Position numbers and translations under genes: made by a program. 64,000 nucleotides of DNA, taken from positions 9,548,001 to 9,612,000 of the forward strand of contig JAHCVI010000001.1 of assembly GCA_019096155.1 (NCBI GenBank), given 5' to 3'. Numbering within the stretch: the stretch's first letter is position 1; every line of letters begins with the position of its first letter. The DNA comes from Staphylotrichum longicolle (Eukaryota; Ascomycota; Sordariomycetes; Sordariales; Chaetomiaceae). Below the pieces are notes generated by a model, which made no database searches, was not told the origin of the DNA, and saw only the letters and a list, made by a program, of their open reading frames with translations. Shown here piece by piece: positions 26,301-36,200 of the stretch.

Positions 26301-26982
26301 GGATAAGAATGGCCGGACATCGCTGTGGTGGCCTGTTTTTGATGGCAACACTGCCATCGTCGAGATGCTCCTCGGGAGATGCACGATCGATGTTAACGCG
26401 AAGGATAGCCATGGTCGGACCCCGCTGTGGTACGCTGTCTGCGATCGCAACCGAGGCATCGTTAAGCTCCTACTCGACACGGGCAAGGCCGAGGTCAATC
26501 CAGAGGATAGTGCTTGCCGAACGCCGTTGTGGTTGGCTGCCGACATGGAACTCAAGGCTGTGGTCAAACTACTACTCGATACAGGCGTGGCCAATGTCGA
26601 TGCAAAGGATGAAGATGGCCGTACGCCGCTGTCGTGTGCTGCCGGGAGGGGAAACCTAGACATCATCAAGCTCCTGCTCAGTACAGGCAAGGCTGATGTC
26701 AACTCAAAGGATAATCATGGTCGGACACCGTTATCGTGGGCTGCTGGAGGGGGGCATCAAACTGCCGTGATGATGTTACTTGATTTGGGCGAGGCTGATG
26801 TCGACGCGGAGGACAATGATGGCCTGACGCCGCTGTTGTGGGCTGTCGGAAAGGCGAACAGCCATCGTCCGGCGACTCCTTGGTCTTGGCAAGACCACAT
26901 CGACGCCTTGAAGTACTGTGGACTGACCGCTACAGCGGACTACGAAGCCGTTGTAAGATTACTCAGGTCAGCGAAGATGTAA
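23386..26982 (+). CDS. NLR-like STAND protein: sesB-type hydrolase, NACHT, ankyrin repeats
   Basis: A single exon encodes 1,198 residues. Residues about 50-310 form an alpha/beta-hydrolase of the SERAC1/sesB type: DICFVHGLTGDWESTW, the nucleophile elbow IAHSLGGLVCKKA (Ser near 151) and a late His in SIHANHSDMVKF. Residues about 365-640 form a NACHT NTPase: Walker A GKPGSGKST (about 412-420), Walker B WLFIDALDEC (about 520) and a downstream FSCRHYP sensor-like block. The C-terminal third (from about residue 870) holds eight ankyrin repeats plus a partial ninth, each 34 residues. No frame break or missing key residue was seen. In fungi such proteins are NOD-like receptors; sesB-NACHT architectures are tied to heterokaryon incompatibility and innate-immunity-like responses. 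The ligand and the effector reaction here are unknown. The gene is intronless, unlike most neighbours. Confidence 0.92.
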   Translation: MGRLRSWLKRGKAAPDPQRERSWSPTSPNPPSPAIVDPGDATIPNFPDGVKILHDCPDAAVDICFVHGLTGDWESTWTARGQSTPWPKILLPSRLRVGARILTYGYDAYVARKGAVGSNRLIDHATNLLHDLGTDRDLNDASSRPLIFIAHSLGGLVCKKAILLSRNNPQAHLRGLFSCVKGVIFMGTPHKGSWMADWAKIPASALGLVKSTNKSLLGILQGDDQLLDSIQVGFWSMVRELREGGRHFEVTCFFEELPLPVVGKVVSKESATFEGYDSLSIHANHSDMVKFASAQENGFKRLLGVLDRWSSEAGNVRGRQLEKPPIHQDSGKDNESIACGMNSGWLMHSEARNSPAPSPQDCQDCLISLTFPQMEDRSYEISSAVTGTCEWLLRHEKYNSWAACDQGLLWIKGKPGSGKSTLLKYALRNHRAKDTAIVLSFFFHGRGHEFQKSPLGLFRSLLHQILRQTPDALHDLVERFTVRRLENGNPGENWNWHEGELRCFLESCLPKVARTRPVWLFIDALDECGKDNAVSLVETFKTLLRSLASPSGDSKQFHICFSCRHYPIVDVDESLFEVCTEHENATDISTFVNGQLAAFRTRTSSTIPALITESASGVFMWARLVVKKVLDLEREGAGLKTMEAAIRSTPPDLNKLYQQLIRDMGVASLKLVQWICFAVRPLSIDELRWAMLIEPDCPYQSLQACKSAEDYVDDNAQMKRRVQTLSCGLAEVTRTHVVQFIHQSVMDFFVEIGLSTLNGGETQSEAAIRAHFRFSRICIRYLAMEEISRLTSDNDNGSSSRSTRRYDPNNFPFLRYATTSWVEHTQQCDDAKVAQDDLLGLFNWPSNALVELWTRLYRIIDPSSYDCPRKNTNLVHVASRYGLLGLLTAMLQMVDEGTLHINAKDNAGWTPLWWAAVKRQDAVVKLLLRTGIVDADAKDEDGQTLVFWAAKNGRSALLSMLLDTGRFDADAKDKNGRTSLWWPVFDGNTAIVEMLLGRCTIDVNAKDSHGRTPLWYAVCDRNRGIVKLLLDTGKAEVNPEDSACRTPLWLAADMELKAVVKLLLDTGVANVDAKDEDGRTPLSCAAGRGNLDIIKLLLSTGKADVNSKDNHGRTPLSWAAGGGHQTAVMMLLDLGEADVDAEDNDGLTPLLWAVGKANSHRPATPWSWQDHIDALKYCGLTATADYEAVVRLLRSAKM
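25999..26860 (+). repeat. Tandem ankyrin-coding repeats, 102-bp period
   Basis: Eight consecutive 34-codon units and a partial ninth encode the pattern D-x-x-G-R-T-P-L-W-x-A-A...VKLLL-x-T-G-x-x-D-V-x-A-K. Recurrent nucleotide blocks such as gacgcaaaggat and acgccgctgt show the units arose by duplication, though they have since diverged. Such arrays can gain or lose whole units by recombination without breaking the frame. Confidence 0.85.
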
Positions 26983-27474
26983 ATCGAGAATGTTGTTTCT
27001 CTCCATCATCGTGAGACACCTTGAGGGCTCAGGAGCTAGACCATCTCCCGCTGTACATTCCCCTTTGACAGGCCAACTGGGCTTTTCGGACTGTGGCTTA
27101 TCGGGAATTGAGCATATACTACCATGAATGAGCCAACGAACCAGGCATCGCTCTGCGAAGATACCCAGATAGACAAGGGAGGCGCCCACGGAATGGAATC
27201 TGTGGTGCCCCTACATCGTCGGCAGGCAGGATAGCGGGTTAGGGTTAGTAGATGGACCTCCAAAGGACCCACAACTGCGAGCAACCCCAAGTTTGTCAGG
27301 GGAGATGACATGGATGATTGCTCGCCATTTCGAGATGTTCCATGCAGGATTTTGTCAACAGGCTTGGGGCAACACCAGAGGATCAATTCAGCCGTGTGAC
27401 AGCTTCTGGGCGGGGAGTGGAAGCTTCTGAGTCCATTCCCAAACGTTCACCCCAACCAAACAAATGGCAGCACC
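26983..27474. other. Intergenic between NLR and PIG-P genes
   Basis: No coding signal was found. It contains a short telomere-like tract at 27236-27248. Confidence 0.5.
27236..27248 (+). repeat. Short interstitial telomere-like tract
   Basis: The 13 bases GGGTTAGGGTTAG equal about two units of the TTAGGG telomere repeat used by filamentous ascomycetes. The tract is short enough to be chance or a general GGGTTA-type regulatory element. Confidence 0.35.
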
Positions 27475-28489
27475 ATGTCGGTGAGCTCAGAAGAAGAGTG
27501 CGACAACCGCACCTTCTCCCGCCCCGTCTCGTCCAGCTCCGGCAACCTCCACCCCGACGCTGACCACCGCAATGACGACGACGAAGATGACGATGTCTAC
27601 CCCTCCCGGTCCGTGTCCGTCTCAGGCAGCGAAGACGACGATTATGATGACGACGACGACGACGAAGACGACACCTCCCTCCCCCCACCACCCCCCTTCT
27701 CCCAACACACCTTCGCGCCACCCTTCTACGGCCGGCCGCCAACCCCGCTCCCGCCCTCCCCATCCCTAACCTCCCTCCTCCGCCCATCCCGCCCCACAAC
27801 CCCCGACGCATCCGATGACGACGGTGAACGAACAGGCGGAGCAGGCGGCGGCGGAGGCGGCGGCGGCGCGTCAGGAACAGGCCACCCGGGCGAGCCGCTC
27901 CCGCGCGCCCGCCCCAAGGTGCCGACCTACGAGTACTACGGCTTCGTGCTCTACCTCTTCAGCTCGCTCTCCTTCCTCATCTACCTGCTGTGGAGCTACC
28001 TGCCCTCGCCCTTCCTGCACGCGCTGGGCATCTACTACTACCCGAACCGGTGGTGGTCGCTCGCGATCCCGAGCTTCCTGGTCATGCTGCTCGTGTACAT
28101 CTACGTGGCGCTGGCGCTGTACAACCTCGAGATCCTGACGCTGCCGCTGGGCAGCGTGGAGACGGTGGTGGACGAGGCGGCGATGGTGGCGGTGGTGGAT
28201 GGGAAGGGGAGGATCGTGAGGGCGGGGAGGGAGAGGGAGAGGAGGAAGAGGGAAGGGAGTAAGAGGACGAAGGGGGGCAGGGGGAGGGGGAGAAGGGAGG
28301 GCGAAGAGAGAGAGGGAAGCGGGGAGTGGGAGGGCGGCAGCCGGGTTGAATTGGAGGGAGGTGTGGAACGAGGGGACGGACGCGGTCATGGATGTGCCGC
28401 TGGCGGGGGTGTGTGAGGTGCTGTATGGCGAGGGGAGGGACTGGGACAGCGAGGTTGAGGGGGAAGAGGTGGGCATCACGAGGGTGTAG
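27475..28489 (+). CDS. PIG-P subunit of GPI-N-acetylglucosaminyltransferase
   Basis: Likely exons are 27475..28258 and 28341..28489. The conserved PIG-P domain starts at about residue 145 (YEYYGFVLYLFSSLSF, first membrane segment; WWSLAIPSFLVMLLVYIYVA, second segment; YNLEILTLP), followed by the tail WNEGTDAVMDVPLAGVCEVLYG. PIG-P works in the ER complex that adds GlcNAc to phosphatidylinositol, the first step of GPI-anchor synthesis. The tail lies in another frame from the body. A GTAAGA donor at 28259 and a GGCAG acceptor at 28340 join them in phase, but this purine-rich intron has no clear branch site, so an indel is the alternative. The long N-terminus is disordered, with acidic, Pro-rich and Gly-rich runs not needed for the fold. 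Confidence 0.88.
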
Positions 28490-29010
28490 CTGGGTTACGG
28501 TTCCGGGTGGCGTTTTGGTTGGGGTTGGGCGTTTGTTCTAGGGTGCAGGATTTAGACACGACGATACCCCTTTGAAGAAACGTGTCGAGAGCGGGCTCAT
28601 GCCCGAGTTCATGCAGTTTGTAACTGTATGTGATGTGCAGAGGTTGCCAAGGAATAGGCCACGGTGCGCTGCTTGTAGACCTCGAAACGCCATGAGTTGG
28701 CACCATTATCTATTTCAGCAGCAGCGCTGGCTTTCCCAGGGCTGTGTAATGCCTCTTGGTTCAGTGCTGAGAAAGTCGACTTCAAGACCCCTGTCGACCT
28801 TGCGCGTACGCCAAGCCTCGAGCTCTGCCCCACTTTTAGTGTTTTCCCTTGGGTTTGGATTTGGAGAAGCAACAGCGACCAACTCGCAGTTCACATCGAA
28901 ATCAGACGCGACAAAACGCGACCGCGCAATCCCAATTGCATCCTTAATTCTCAACATTGCTTCGAAACTCTGACCCCGGGAATTGCGCATTCACCCAGAA
29001 GCTCGACAGC
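28490..29010. other. Intergenic, upstream of ARP4
   Basis: No supported ORF was found. It holds the PIG-P 3' flank and presumably the ARP4 promoter. Confidence 0.5.
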
Positions 29011-30479
29011 ATGTCACAACAACCTCTATCCTCGGCGGTACAGCCGACCGACATCTACGGCGGAGGTGAGCTTTGCATTCAAGCTTCCCTTCAGCTCCCC
29101 TGCCTCGTCCCAAATGCTCACTGTCCCTAGATGAGGTCTCGGCGCTTGTGCTCGACCCCGGCTACTGCCACACACGCGCCGGCTTCGCGGGCGAGGAGAT
29201 GCCCAAGCAAGTCATCCCCTCCTTCTACGTCCACGCCAACGGCCGCGACCGATTCGGCGACGAGGTCATCATCCCGCGCGAGGGCTTCGAAGTCCGCAAC
29301 TACATGAACCGCGACAGCGTCGTCGAGGATTGGGACGCCGCCACCCGCGTCTGGGAACACGTGCTCGTCCAGCGCCTGCAGCCCCCACGACCGACCCCTG
29401 CGAGCAAGAACGGCCTGAACGTGGGCGACGACGGCGATGTCGAGATGGGGGACAACGCCGCTGCCGAGGAAGCTACCGAGGCGCTCGAGAAGCCCCTCGC
29501 CGAGAACCCCCTGCTCATGAGCGAGGCGCCCTGGAACACGGCCAAGGCCCGCGAGAAGGCGATCGAGGTGTGCATGGAGAACTGGGGCTGCCCGGCCTTC
29601 TGGCTCAGCCGGACCCCCGTGCTGGCTGCGTTTGCCGCCGGCAAGGCCACCGCCCTTGTGCTCGACGTCGGCGGCGCCAACACGAGCGTCACAGCCATCC
29701 ACGACGGCACCGTCCTCAAGCGGTCCGTGCAGCGGTCGCCGGCCGCCGGCGTGTGGTTGAGCAACCAGATCCGCTCCATGTTCAAGAGCAACGAGCCGAA
29801 AGTGGACATCGTCCCGCCCTTCATGATCCAGAGCAAGAAGCCCGTCGAGGCTGGCGCTCCCGCCGACGCCCGGCTGCGCACCTACGACTTCCCCATCGCC
29901 GACTCGTTCCGCGCCTTTGAGGAGGAGCGCGTGCTGACCGAGTTCAAGGAGTCGGTTGTCGAGGTGTGGCGCGGGCCGGGCCGCTACATGGCTGCGGGCA
30001 ACGAAGATTTCCTCAAGAGCCAGCCCGGCCGCGTCTTTGAGATGCCCGACGGCTACAACCAGATGTGGCGCGAGCAGCGGTACCGCGTGGCCGAGGGCAT
30101 GTGGGACGAGACGGCAGCCTACCCGTCTGTCGGCGACGAGGCAGGCCTGACCAAGGCGCAGACGATCCCCGCGCTCATCAAGGCGGCGCTAGACGGCGTC
30201 GATGTTGACCTGCGACCGAACCTGCTCGGCAACGTCGTTGTCACCGGCAGCTCGAGCTTGCTGAACGGGTTCAATGACCGCCTTAACCAGGAACTCACGG
30301 CCATGTATCCCGGCTTGAAGATCAAGATCCACGCGGCTGGCCTGACGAGCGAGAGGAGGTTTGGCTCCTGGATAGGAGGGAGCATCTTGGCCAGCTTGGG
30401 CACCTTCCACCAGATGTGGATCTCGAGGAAAGAGTACGATGAAAATGGGCCGGGTATCGTGGAAAAGCGCTGCAAGTAG
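29011..30479 (+). CDS. ARP4: Actin-related protein Arp4 (chromatin complexes)
   Basis: Exons 29011..29065 and 29131..30479 encode 467 residues. The 65-nt intron (GTGAGC..CCTAG) is in phase 1, and the ATG at 29011 opens MSQQPLSSAVQPTDIYGG, followed by DEVSALVLDPGYCHTRAGFAG. The actin fold is clear: the phosphate-1 loop (LDPGYCHTRAGFAGEE), phosphate-2 region (VLDVGGANTSVTAIHDG), adenosine motif (VVVTGSSSLLNGF) and end block (SWIGGSILASLGTFHQMWISRKEY). An acidic insertion near residues 125-150 (DDGDVEMGD) replaces the DNase-loop region of conventional actin. Arp4 is a nuclear subunit shared by NuA4, SWR1 and INO80, where it pairs with actin and supports nucleosome binding. Assignment to Arp4 rather than another Arp rests on the N-terminal and C-terminal blocks. 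Confidence 0.9.
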
Positions 30480-30733
30480 GGAAGCAGCCGGTTGAGAAGG
30501 CGGGCTGGTTTGAGACAGCTGCCAATCACTGTTCAACTGGAGGTTCCGGAGGGCGCATGGAGTTCAGGTTTGGGCGGTTTGTGAACAGTAAAGCAGGGCA
30601 AAATGGCATTCCAGATTCGTACAGTGATCAATGGCCCCTTTTTATAAACCGGCGTGTACTACCGCATGTGTTTCTACTCTCCGCGATGGTTGTCTCGTTG
30701 GGGCACATACAGAGCTGCAATGTTTGTGAGTTC

Positions 30734-32434
30734 CTACCATCCCCGCCATCTCGGCCAGACGTCCACGACCTCATCCTCGCGGCCCTTGTTCCTGCTGTCA
30801 ACAATCAAATACCAGTCAAATCCGGCACCGGCGATGCAGCTGTGGTTCGGCCACACGCGGACTCTCTGTCCGTACTGAAGAGGCACTTCGTCCTCCTTCC
30901 TGCCCTGCCACGTCAAGATGCCGTGCTCTTGACTGATGCGGCCGACCTGCCACCCGTCATGTACGCGTGGAAATTCCGGCCCTGGCACAGGGTTGTCCAG
31001 ACCCCAGGGCATGACGAATCCCCAGCCGGGGTAGTCTTGGCCCGGGACCTTGCCCTTGTCCGCCACGGGCTCGCGACCGAGGGCGAGCGTGCCGGCGTTG
31101 ATGAGGGCTTCGGTTGTGCCGTTGGCGCCGCGCTCGGGGTAGACTTTTGCCGTCTTGTCAGTACCTCATTAACCCAACTATGACATCCCGAAACTCACCA
31201 GAAGCGACTTCCGCCACCACGCTGATGGCGATGTCATCAGCCGTCATCAGGGATGCGTCCCTGGCGTGTGTGGCCAGCTGCTGCATATCCAGCGTCGGAC
31301 TAAACCTCCGTCGCCTGGTTAGCACACACAAACAACACCAACCCCCCTCTCGAGGTCAGAAGAACGTACTAAACCCCAGCATGAACCTCCAACAAAAACC
31401 CCTCGGCCCTCAACTCCCCCACCAACCTCTCCACCTCCCCCATCTCCCCTCCTTTTCTCTCCGCATCCCCCCCATCCATAAACCCCCTCTGCTGCACCAC
31501 CGTCGCAGTCGGCGTCGCCCCGACACTTAACACCAACCCCCCAGCCCCGTTCTCATCCCCATCCCCATCCCCTTCGCTCTTCCTCTTCTCCTTAATAACC
31601 CTCGCAACCTCCACCAACCCGCCACCTCCCCTTTCAAATACCCCCACACATCCTCCCCCCCGTCCCGCGCCGCGTAGCTGTGCCCTGCGTGCGAGTAAAC
31701 CCCGTGCAGGACGCACCTCCCCCGCGCTCCGCCTCGAGCGCGGCGTCGACGAGGGCTGCGCAGGCCGGGGAGCGGGGCGGGACGCGGCGCGGCCGTACGA
31801 GGTGTCGATCTTGAGGAAGACGAGGGGAGGGTGGGGGAACGGAGGGAGGAGGACAGCTGGGAGGGGTGGTCGATCATGAGGGTGAGGGTGCGCGGGCCGA
31901 GGGTGGTGGCGAGGGCGGTGAGGCGCGGGAGGGAGGAGGGGAAGAGGGGGAAGGAGAAGAGGATCTGGTTTTTGGGTTGGTTGGTTAGTTAGTTTCTTGG
32001 TTGGGATTGGGGGTGGGGTTGGAGTTAGGGTGAGGGGATGGGTAGGGTACAGTACGTTGACGGGCCGGCCGCGGGACTGGTAAGACTGTAAAAGGGGGAG
32101 GATGTGTTCTGCTTCGGTGAGGGTTGAGACGATGAGAGAGACCGGGGTGGAGAGGGTGTCGCCGACTTGGAGGCGGGTCAGCTCGGTTGTCTGCGGAAGG
32201 GGTTAGTCAAGGGTGGGAGTCAAAGTGAGGAGGTAGACTCGCCTTGTGAGATTTAATGTGAGCCCGCCAGAGCAGCCCGAGTCTCTGGGTTGCCTCAAGC
32301 ATGCGTTCGCAGTTCACCTCGACCTTGGCGAGGTCCAGCACGACTGAGGGAGTGGGCACTTCGTGTAACGTCTTGCCCGCGAAACGTGCCCGGAGCTGGT
32401 CCTTGAGCTCGGCGCTGGGCGAAGTCGTTGCCAT
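30734..32434 (-). CDS. D-serine dehydratase-like / alanine-racemase-fold PLP enzyme, four frame breaks
   Basis: Five exons: 32434..32243, 32190..32056, 31964..31370, 31299..31199, 31143..30734. The first intron is a GC-AG intron (AAG|GCGAGT) with a GACTAAC branch. Motifs: VPTPSVVLDLAKVEVNCERM, the PLP-lysine block RAHIKSHKTTELT, LMIDHPSQL, FLKIDTSYGRA, LHGVYSHAGHSYAARD, LEVHAGVYPTLDMQQL and the metal/C-terminal block WPNHSCIAGAGFDWYLIVDS. These fit fungal DSD1-type enzymes, which use PLP and zinc to deaminate D-serine; D-threonine aldolase is the nearest alternative. Within exon 3 (about 31620-31880) the frame slips four times. Each slip is repaired by one extra base in a C or G run, giving exactly 478 residues. 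The gene is divergent from TAF1. Confidence 0.82.
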
Positions 32435-33284
32435 GTTGACGATGTGGGATTAGGTGGTTTCAGTAAACTACAGAGTCGATACAGTAGGATGCCCAAAGGA
32501 CTTTGAGCACCAGAGGGAGTTGGTGTTACGAATCAAAAGGATAACGTTACTGCGGGGACCTGCTGCAGCTCATGGTCCACAACTGCCTGGAGAGCTCGTC
32601 AGAGGACTGTCCCAAAAATCATTCGAACCTATTCTGACAGTAATAAAACTTTCACTTCCCCAACGAGTACAATAGCCTGCGTCCATGACAAACTGCACTG
32701 CAGTCTCGACATGATTGCTGCCGCAGAATTACGGAGTAAAGTTCGCTGCAGCACATCCATTTGCTTTCCTCCACTTGTCTCTTGAGATTCAATAACTTCT
32801 GGAACGGTGCATTTCAAGTCTCGGCAACGTTCAAAATCTTCATTTCGTACAATAGTGGGATTGCCGTCGACGGTAAAGTCGAGGTTCGAGCTCAAATCTG
32901 AACCCAGCATCTCGAATCTTGAACGGCAGTGACAGGGATCCAAGCACAACTGCACAGACGTTGGCGGCTCAAAGCGGGCGCCCCACCCCAGCTCAGAGAC
33001 CCACCGGAAATCGCGCCCGAAGCCCGTTCCACTTCTTGGCGGCCCTGCAACCAGCGACTTCCACCCGCAACTGCCTTCAACAGACCACCTACCCACCGAC
33101 CGACCTTTTTCCTCTGCAGCAACCGCACTTCCGCTGCTCAACCCCGCGCTCCAAACCACACTGCAACGCCGAGTTCTCGCCAGCGCTGCGCCGAAAGATC
33201 ATGATCTAGCCTTCTACGCGACGCGCAACTGTCGGGAGCATCTCGAAAGGCGATCGCGAAACTCGAACCAGTCAACCCGGCATC
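32435..33284. promoter_or_regulatory. Divergent promoter region, D-serine dehydratase-like gene / TAF1
   Basis: An 850-bp gap lies between two outward-facing start codons, with no coding signal. The TAF1 side has a CA/CT-rich leader ending in CCCGGCATCATGG. Confidence 0.5.
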
Positions 33285-36200
33285 ATGGCCCCCGACAAAT
33301 CGCCCGAGCCGGGCGCCCTAAATGACGAGGACTGGAAGGTGCAGGAGGCCCGCGACGACGCGGCCATTCAGGAAATCCAAGAGGGCCTCGCGAGCGGTGT
33401 CGGCGAACTCCTGAGCAAGATCGAGCAGGGCGCTTCATTCGACCAAGCGGGCAAGGCCGACGATGCCATCGACTACGAGGATATCGACCTCAGCGACGAC
33501 GACTTACCCGACGAAGAACTCCCCGCGAGCGGCGGTAGCGGCGATGGCCCGGGCCTGACCGACGACAATGATACCGACGACTTGTTCGGCGAGAATCTCC
33601 CCTCCTCCCCCTTGGCCGCTCACGGCGACCTTGCCTCGTCTCCCCACCCCATGGACGCCGATGAAGACGATCGTATGCAACTCGACGATCAGCCGCGCGA
33701 ATCCCTTGCCGACTTGATTGCCCTGAACTTTGGTGACCATGGCACAAAACCCAGCGATGCGAACCAGGACCCCAACATTCCTCCTCCGGCCGAGACGCTT
33801 GCCGAAGCCGTGAAGCAGGCTTTCCCCGGCTTCAAGGAAAAGGCCGTTCTTCCTTGGAATGAGATTCTTCGCCCAAAGCAGGCCCACTGGCTTGCCAAGA
33901 AGCCTGCCAAACCCCCGAAGCCGCTTGTCCCGACAAAGCTCAGCCTGGAACTCGAGGCCGACCAGGAGAAGCTGTTCCGTATTTCTGGCCCAGCGTCGGG
34001 CTCGGTGTACCAGAGGATAAGAGAGGCCGAAACCCGCGGGCTTGTTTCGCTCGAGGAAGCTGAGCCCCTGGAGCAGGCGGACCTCGAGGTCTTCAACCTA
34101 GACGACGAGTCCGAGTCTGAGGCCATCGGTGGCTATACCCTCCGCGACATCGCCTTGGTTTGCGATGACTGGGATACCATGATCCGTCTCGGTGACGCCC
34201 TTGCCACCCAAGCGCCCGCCCAAACCGATTCCCTCTCCGACAACATGCTCATTAAGACTGAGGTTGATGGAGATGATGAAGACTGGGACAGGATGTTCCT
34301 TGACGCGCCCCCGAAGAAACGGCGTGTGGAGGCGCCAAAAGGCCTCCCTCCCATCCCGCGATTCACGGCGCCCAACTTTGACAACTTTGAGGAGGCCACC
34401 TCTAAGTTCGGGAAGCGCGTCATCCTCGACATGAACGACCCTTACTTGCTCATCGATGATGTGGAGTCGGAGCGCGTCGCCAAGAGACGTAAGATCCAGC
34501 ACAAGACAGTACGCATGGCCAACGGCAGGCTTGGTCGGGAGCTGTCGCAGCGGTTCAACTTCTCGTCGGACACCGCCTACGACGCACTCAAAGAGAACAG
34601 CCAGAGCAAGGTCCGCGCTACGTTGGCCTCGATCCCGGTCGAACACAGCCTGACAGCCAAGAGGCTGTCATGGCCCTACTACAAGGTCAAGCTGTCCGCC
34701 AGCGATCCCCACAGCTACCATCGGCCACAGTTCCACCCTAAAAGGGATGCGTTCCACCCGATCAAGTTCAGGCCCCCGACTCTCAAAAAGAAGAAGCAGC
34801 TCAAGGGCAAGCGGATTTCCGAGATTTTCCAGACGTCTTCAGACCTTACCATGAACGATAACTCGAGCGCGATCCTCTTTGAGTACTGCGAGGAGATCCC
34901 CATCGTATTGTCGAACTTTGGCATGGGCCAAAAGATTATCAACTACTACCGCCGCTCCAAGGGGACAGATGCCAGGCCTGAGAAACGGGAGCTCGGTGAG
35001 CCCTATATCCTAATGCCTGAGGACCGCTCGCCTTTTGCCATGGTTGGCCAGGTCCATCCTGGCGAGACGGTGCCCACGCTGCACAACCAAATGTTCCGCG
35101 CTCCCATCTTCAAGCACTCTCCGAGGAGCACCGATTTCATTCTCGGCCGGAGCAGCACAGGCAAGTCAGGATCATCATGGTACCTCCGAAATATCGATCA
35201 TCTGTTTGTGGTTGGGCAGATCTTGCCGTCCATGGAGGTTCCTGGGCCGCACTCGCGGCGTGTTACGAATATTGCCAAGAACCGGCTCAAGATGGTGTCG
35301 TATCGTCTTTTGCACCGTAGCGACAACGTCACACTGACCGATATCACCCGCCATGTTGCCGATTCCAACGAGTCGCAAAACCGCCAGAAGCTCAAGGAAT
35401 TCCTAGTCTTCCGCAAGGAGCAGAGGAACTGGGTGCTTCCCGAAGGGGAAGAACTCATGCCCGAGTCCGAAATCCGGGGGCTTGTCCGCCCCGAAGAGGT
35501 TTGCCTCTTGGACGCGATGCAGGTGGGCTCCCACGAGCTCGAGAACGGAGGTTACGAGGTCAACGACGCGCTCTTCAAAGACGACGACATCATGGAGGGT
35601 GATGAACTCCCACCGGACGCACTCGCTAATAAGATGGCGCCGTGGCGGCTGACCAAGGCTTTCATCGATGCGAGCCATGGCAAAGCCATGATTGCCGTTC
35701 ATGGCCCCGGTGATCCAACTGGTAAGGGTCTCGGTGTCAGCTACCTCCGGACCTCTATGAAGGGCGGCTTCCTTGAGCAGCTGCACGGCCCGCTTGCGAC
35801 GTCGGCAGACGCCATCGAGCGGCAGCGCAAGGCCAACGGCGGCCACATGTACAATGTCAAAAACCAGGACAGCCTCTATACCGAGTCACTCCGAGATATA
35901 TGGACAAGGCAGAAGGAGAGCTTGGAGGACACTCAGGAGCACGACGACGATGACGTTCTCGCCCAGGAGGACGAAGATGAACGCTTCAACGTGCAGAGCC
36001 AGGCCGCCCAGCACGCGGCTGTGCCTGACGGCGTGAGTCAAGTGAGCCAGAGCCAAGCTAGCGGCCTGAACTGGCGCAAGTTGAAAATCATTCGCGAGGT
36101 CAGGGGTGAAGACGGCCAGTTGCAGACTGTCACCGAGATTGTGCACGATCCTGTCGTCATCGCGCAATACAGCAAGAGAAGGCGACAGATGGAGTTTGAG

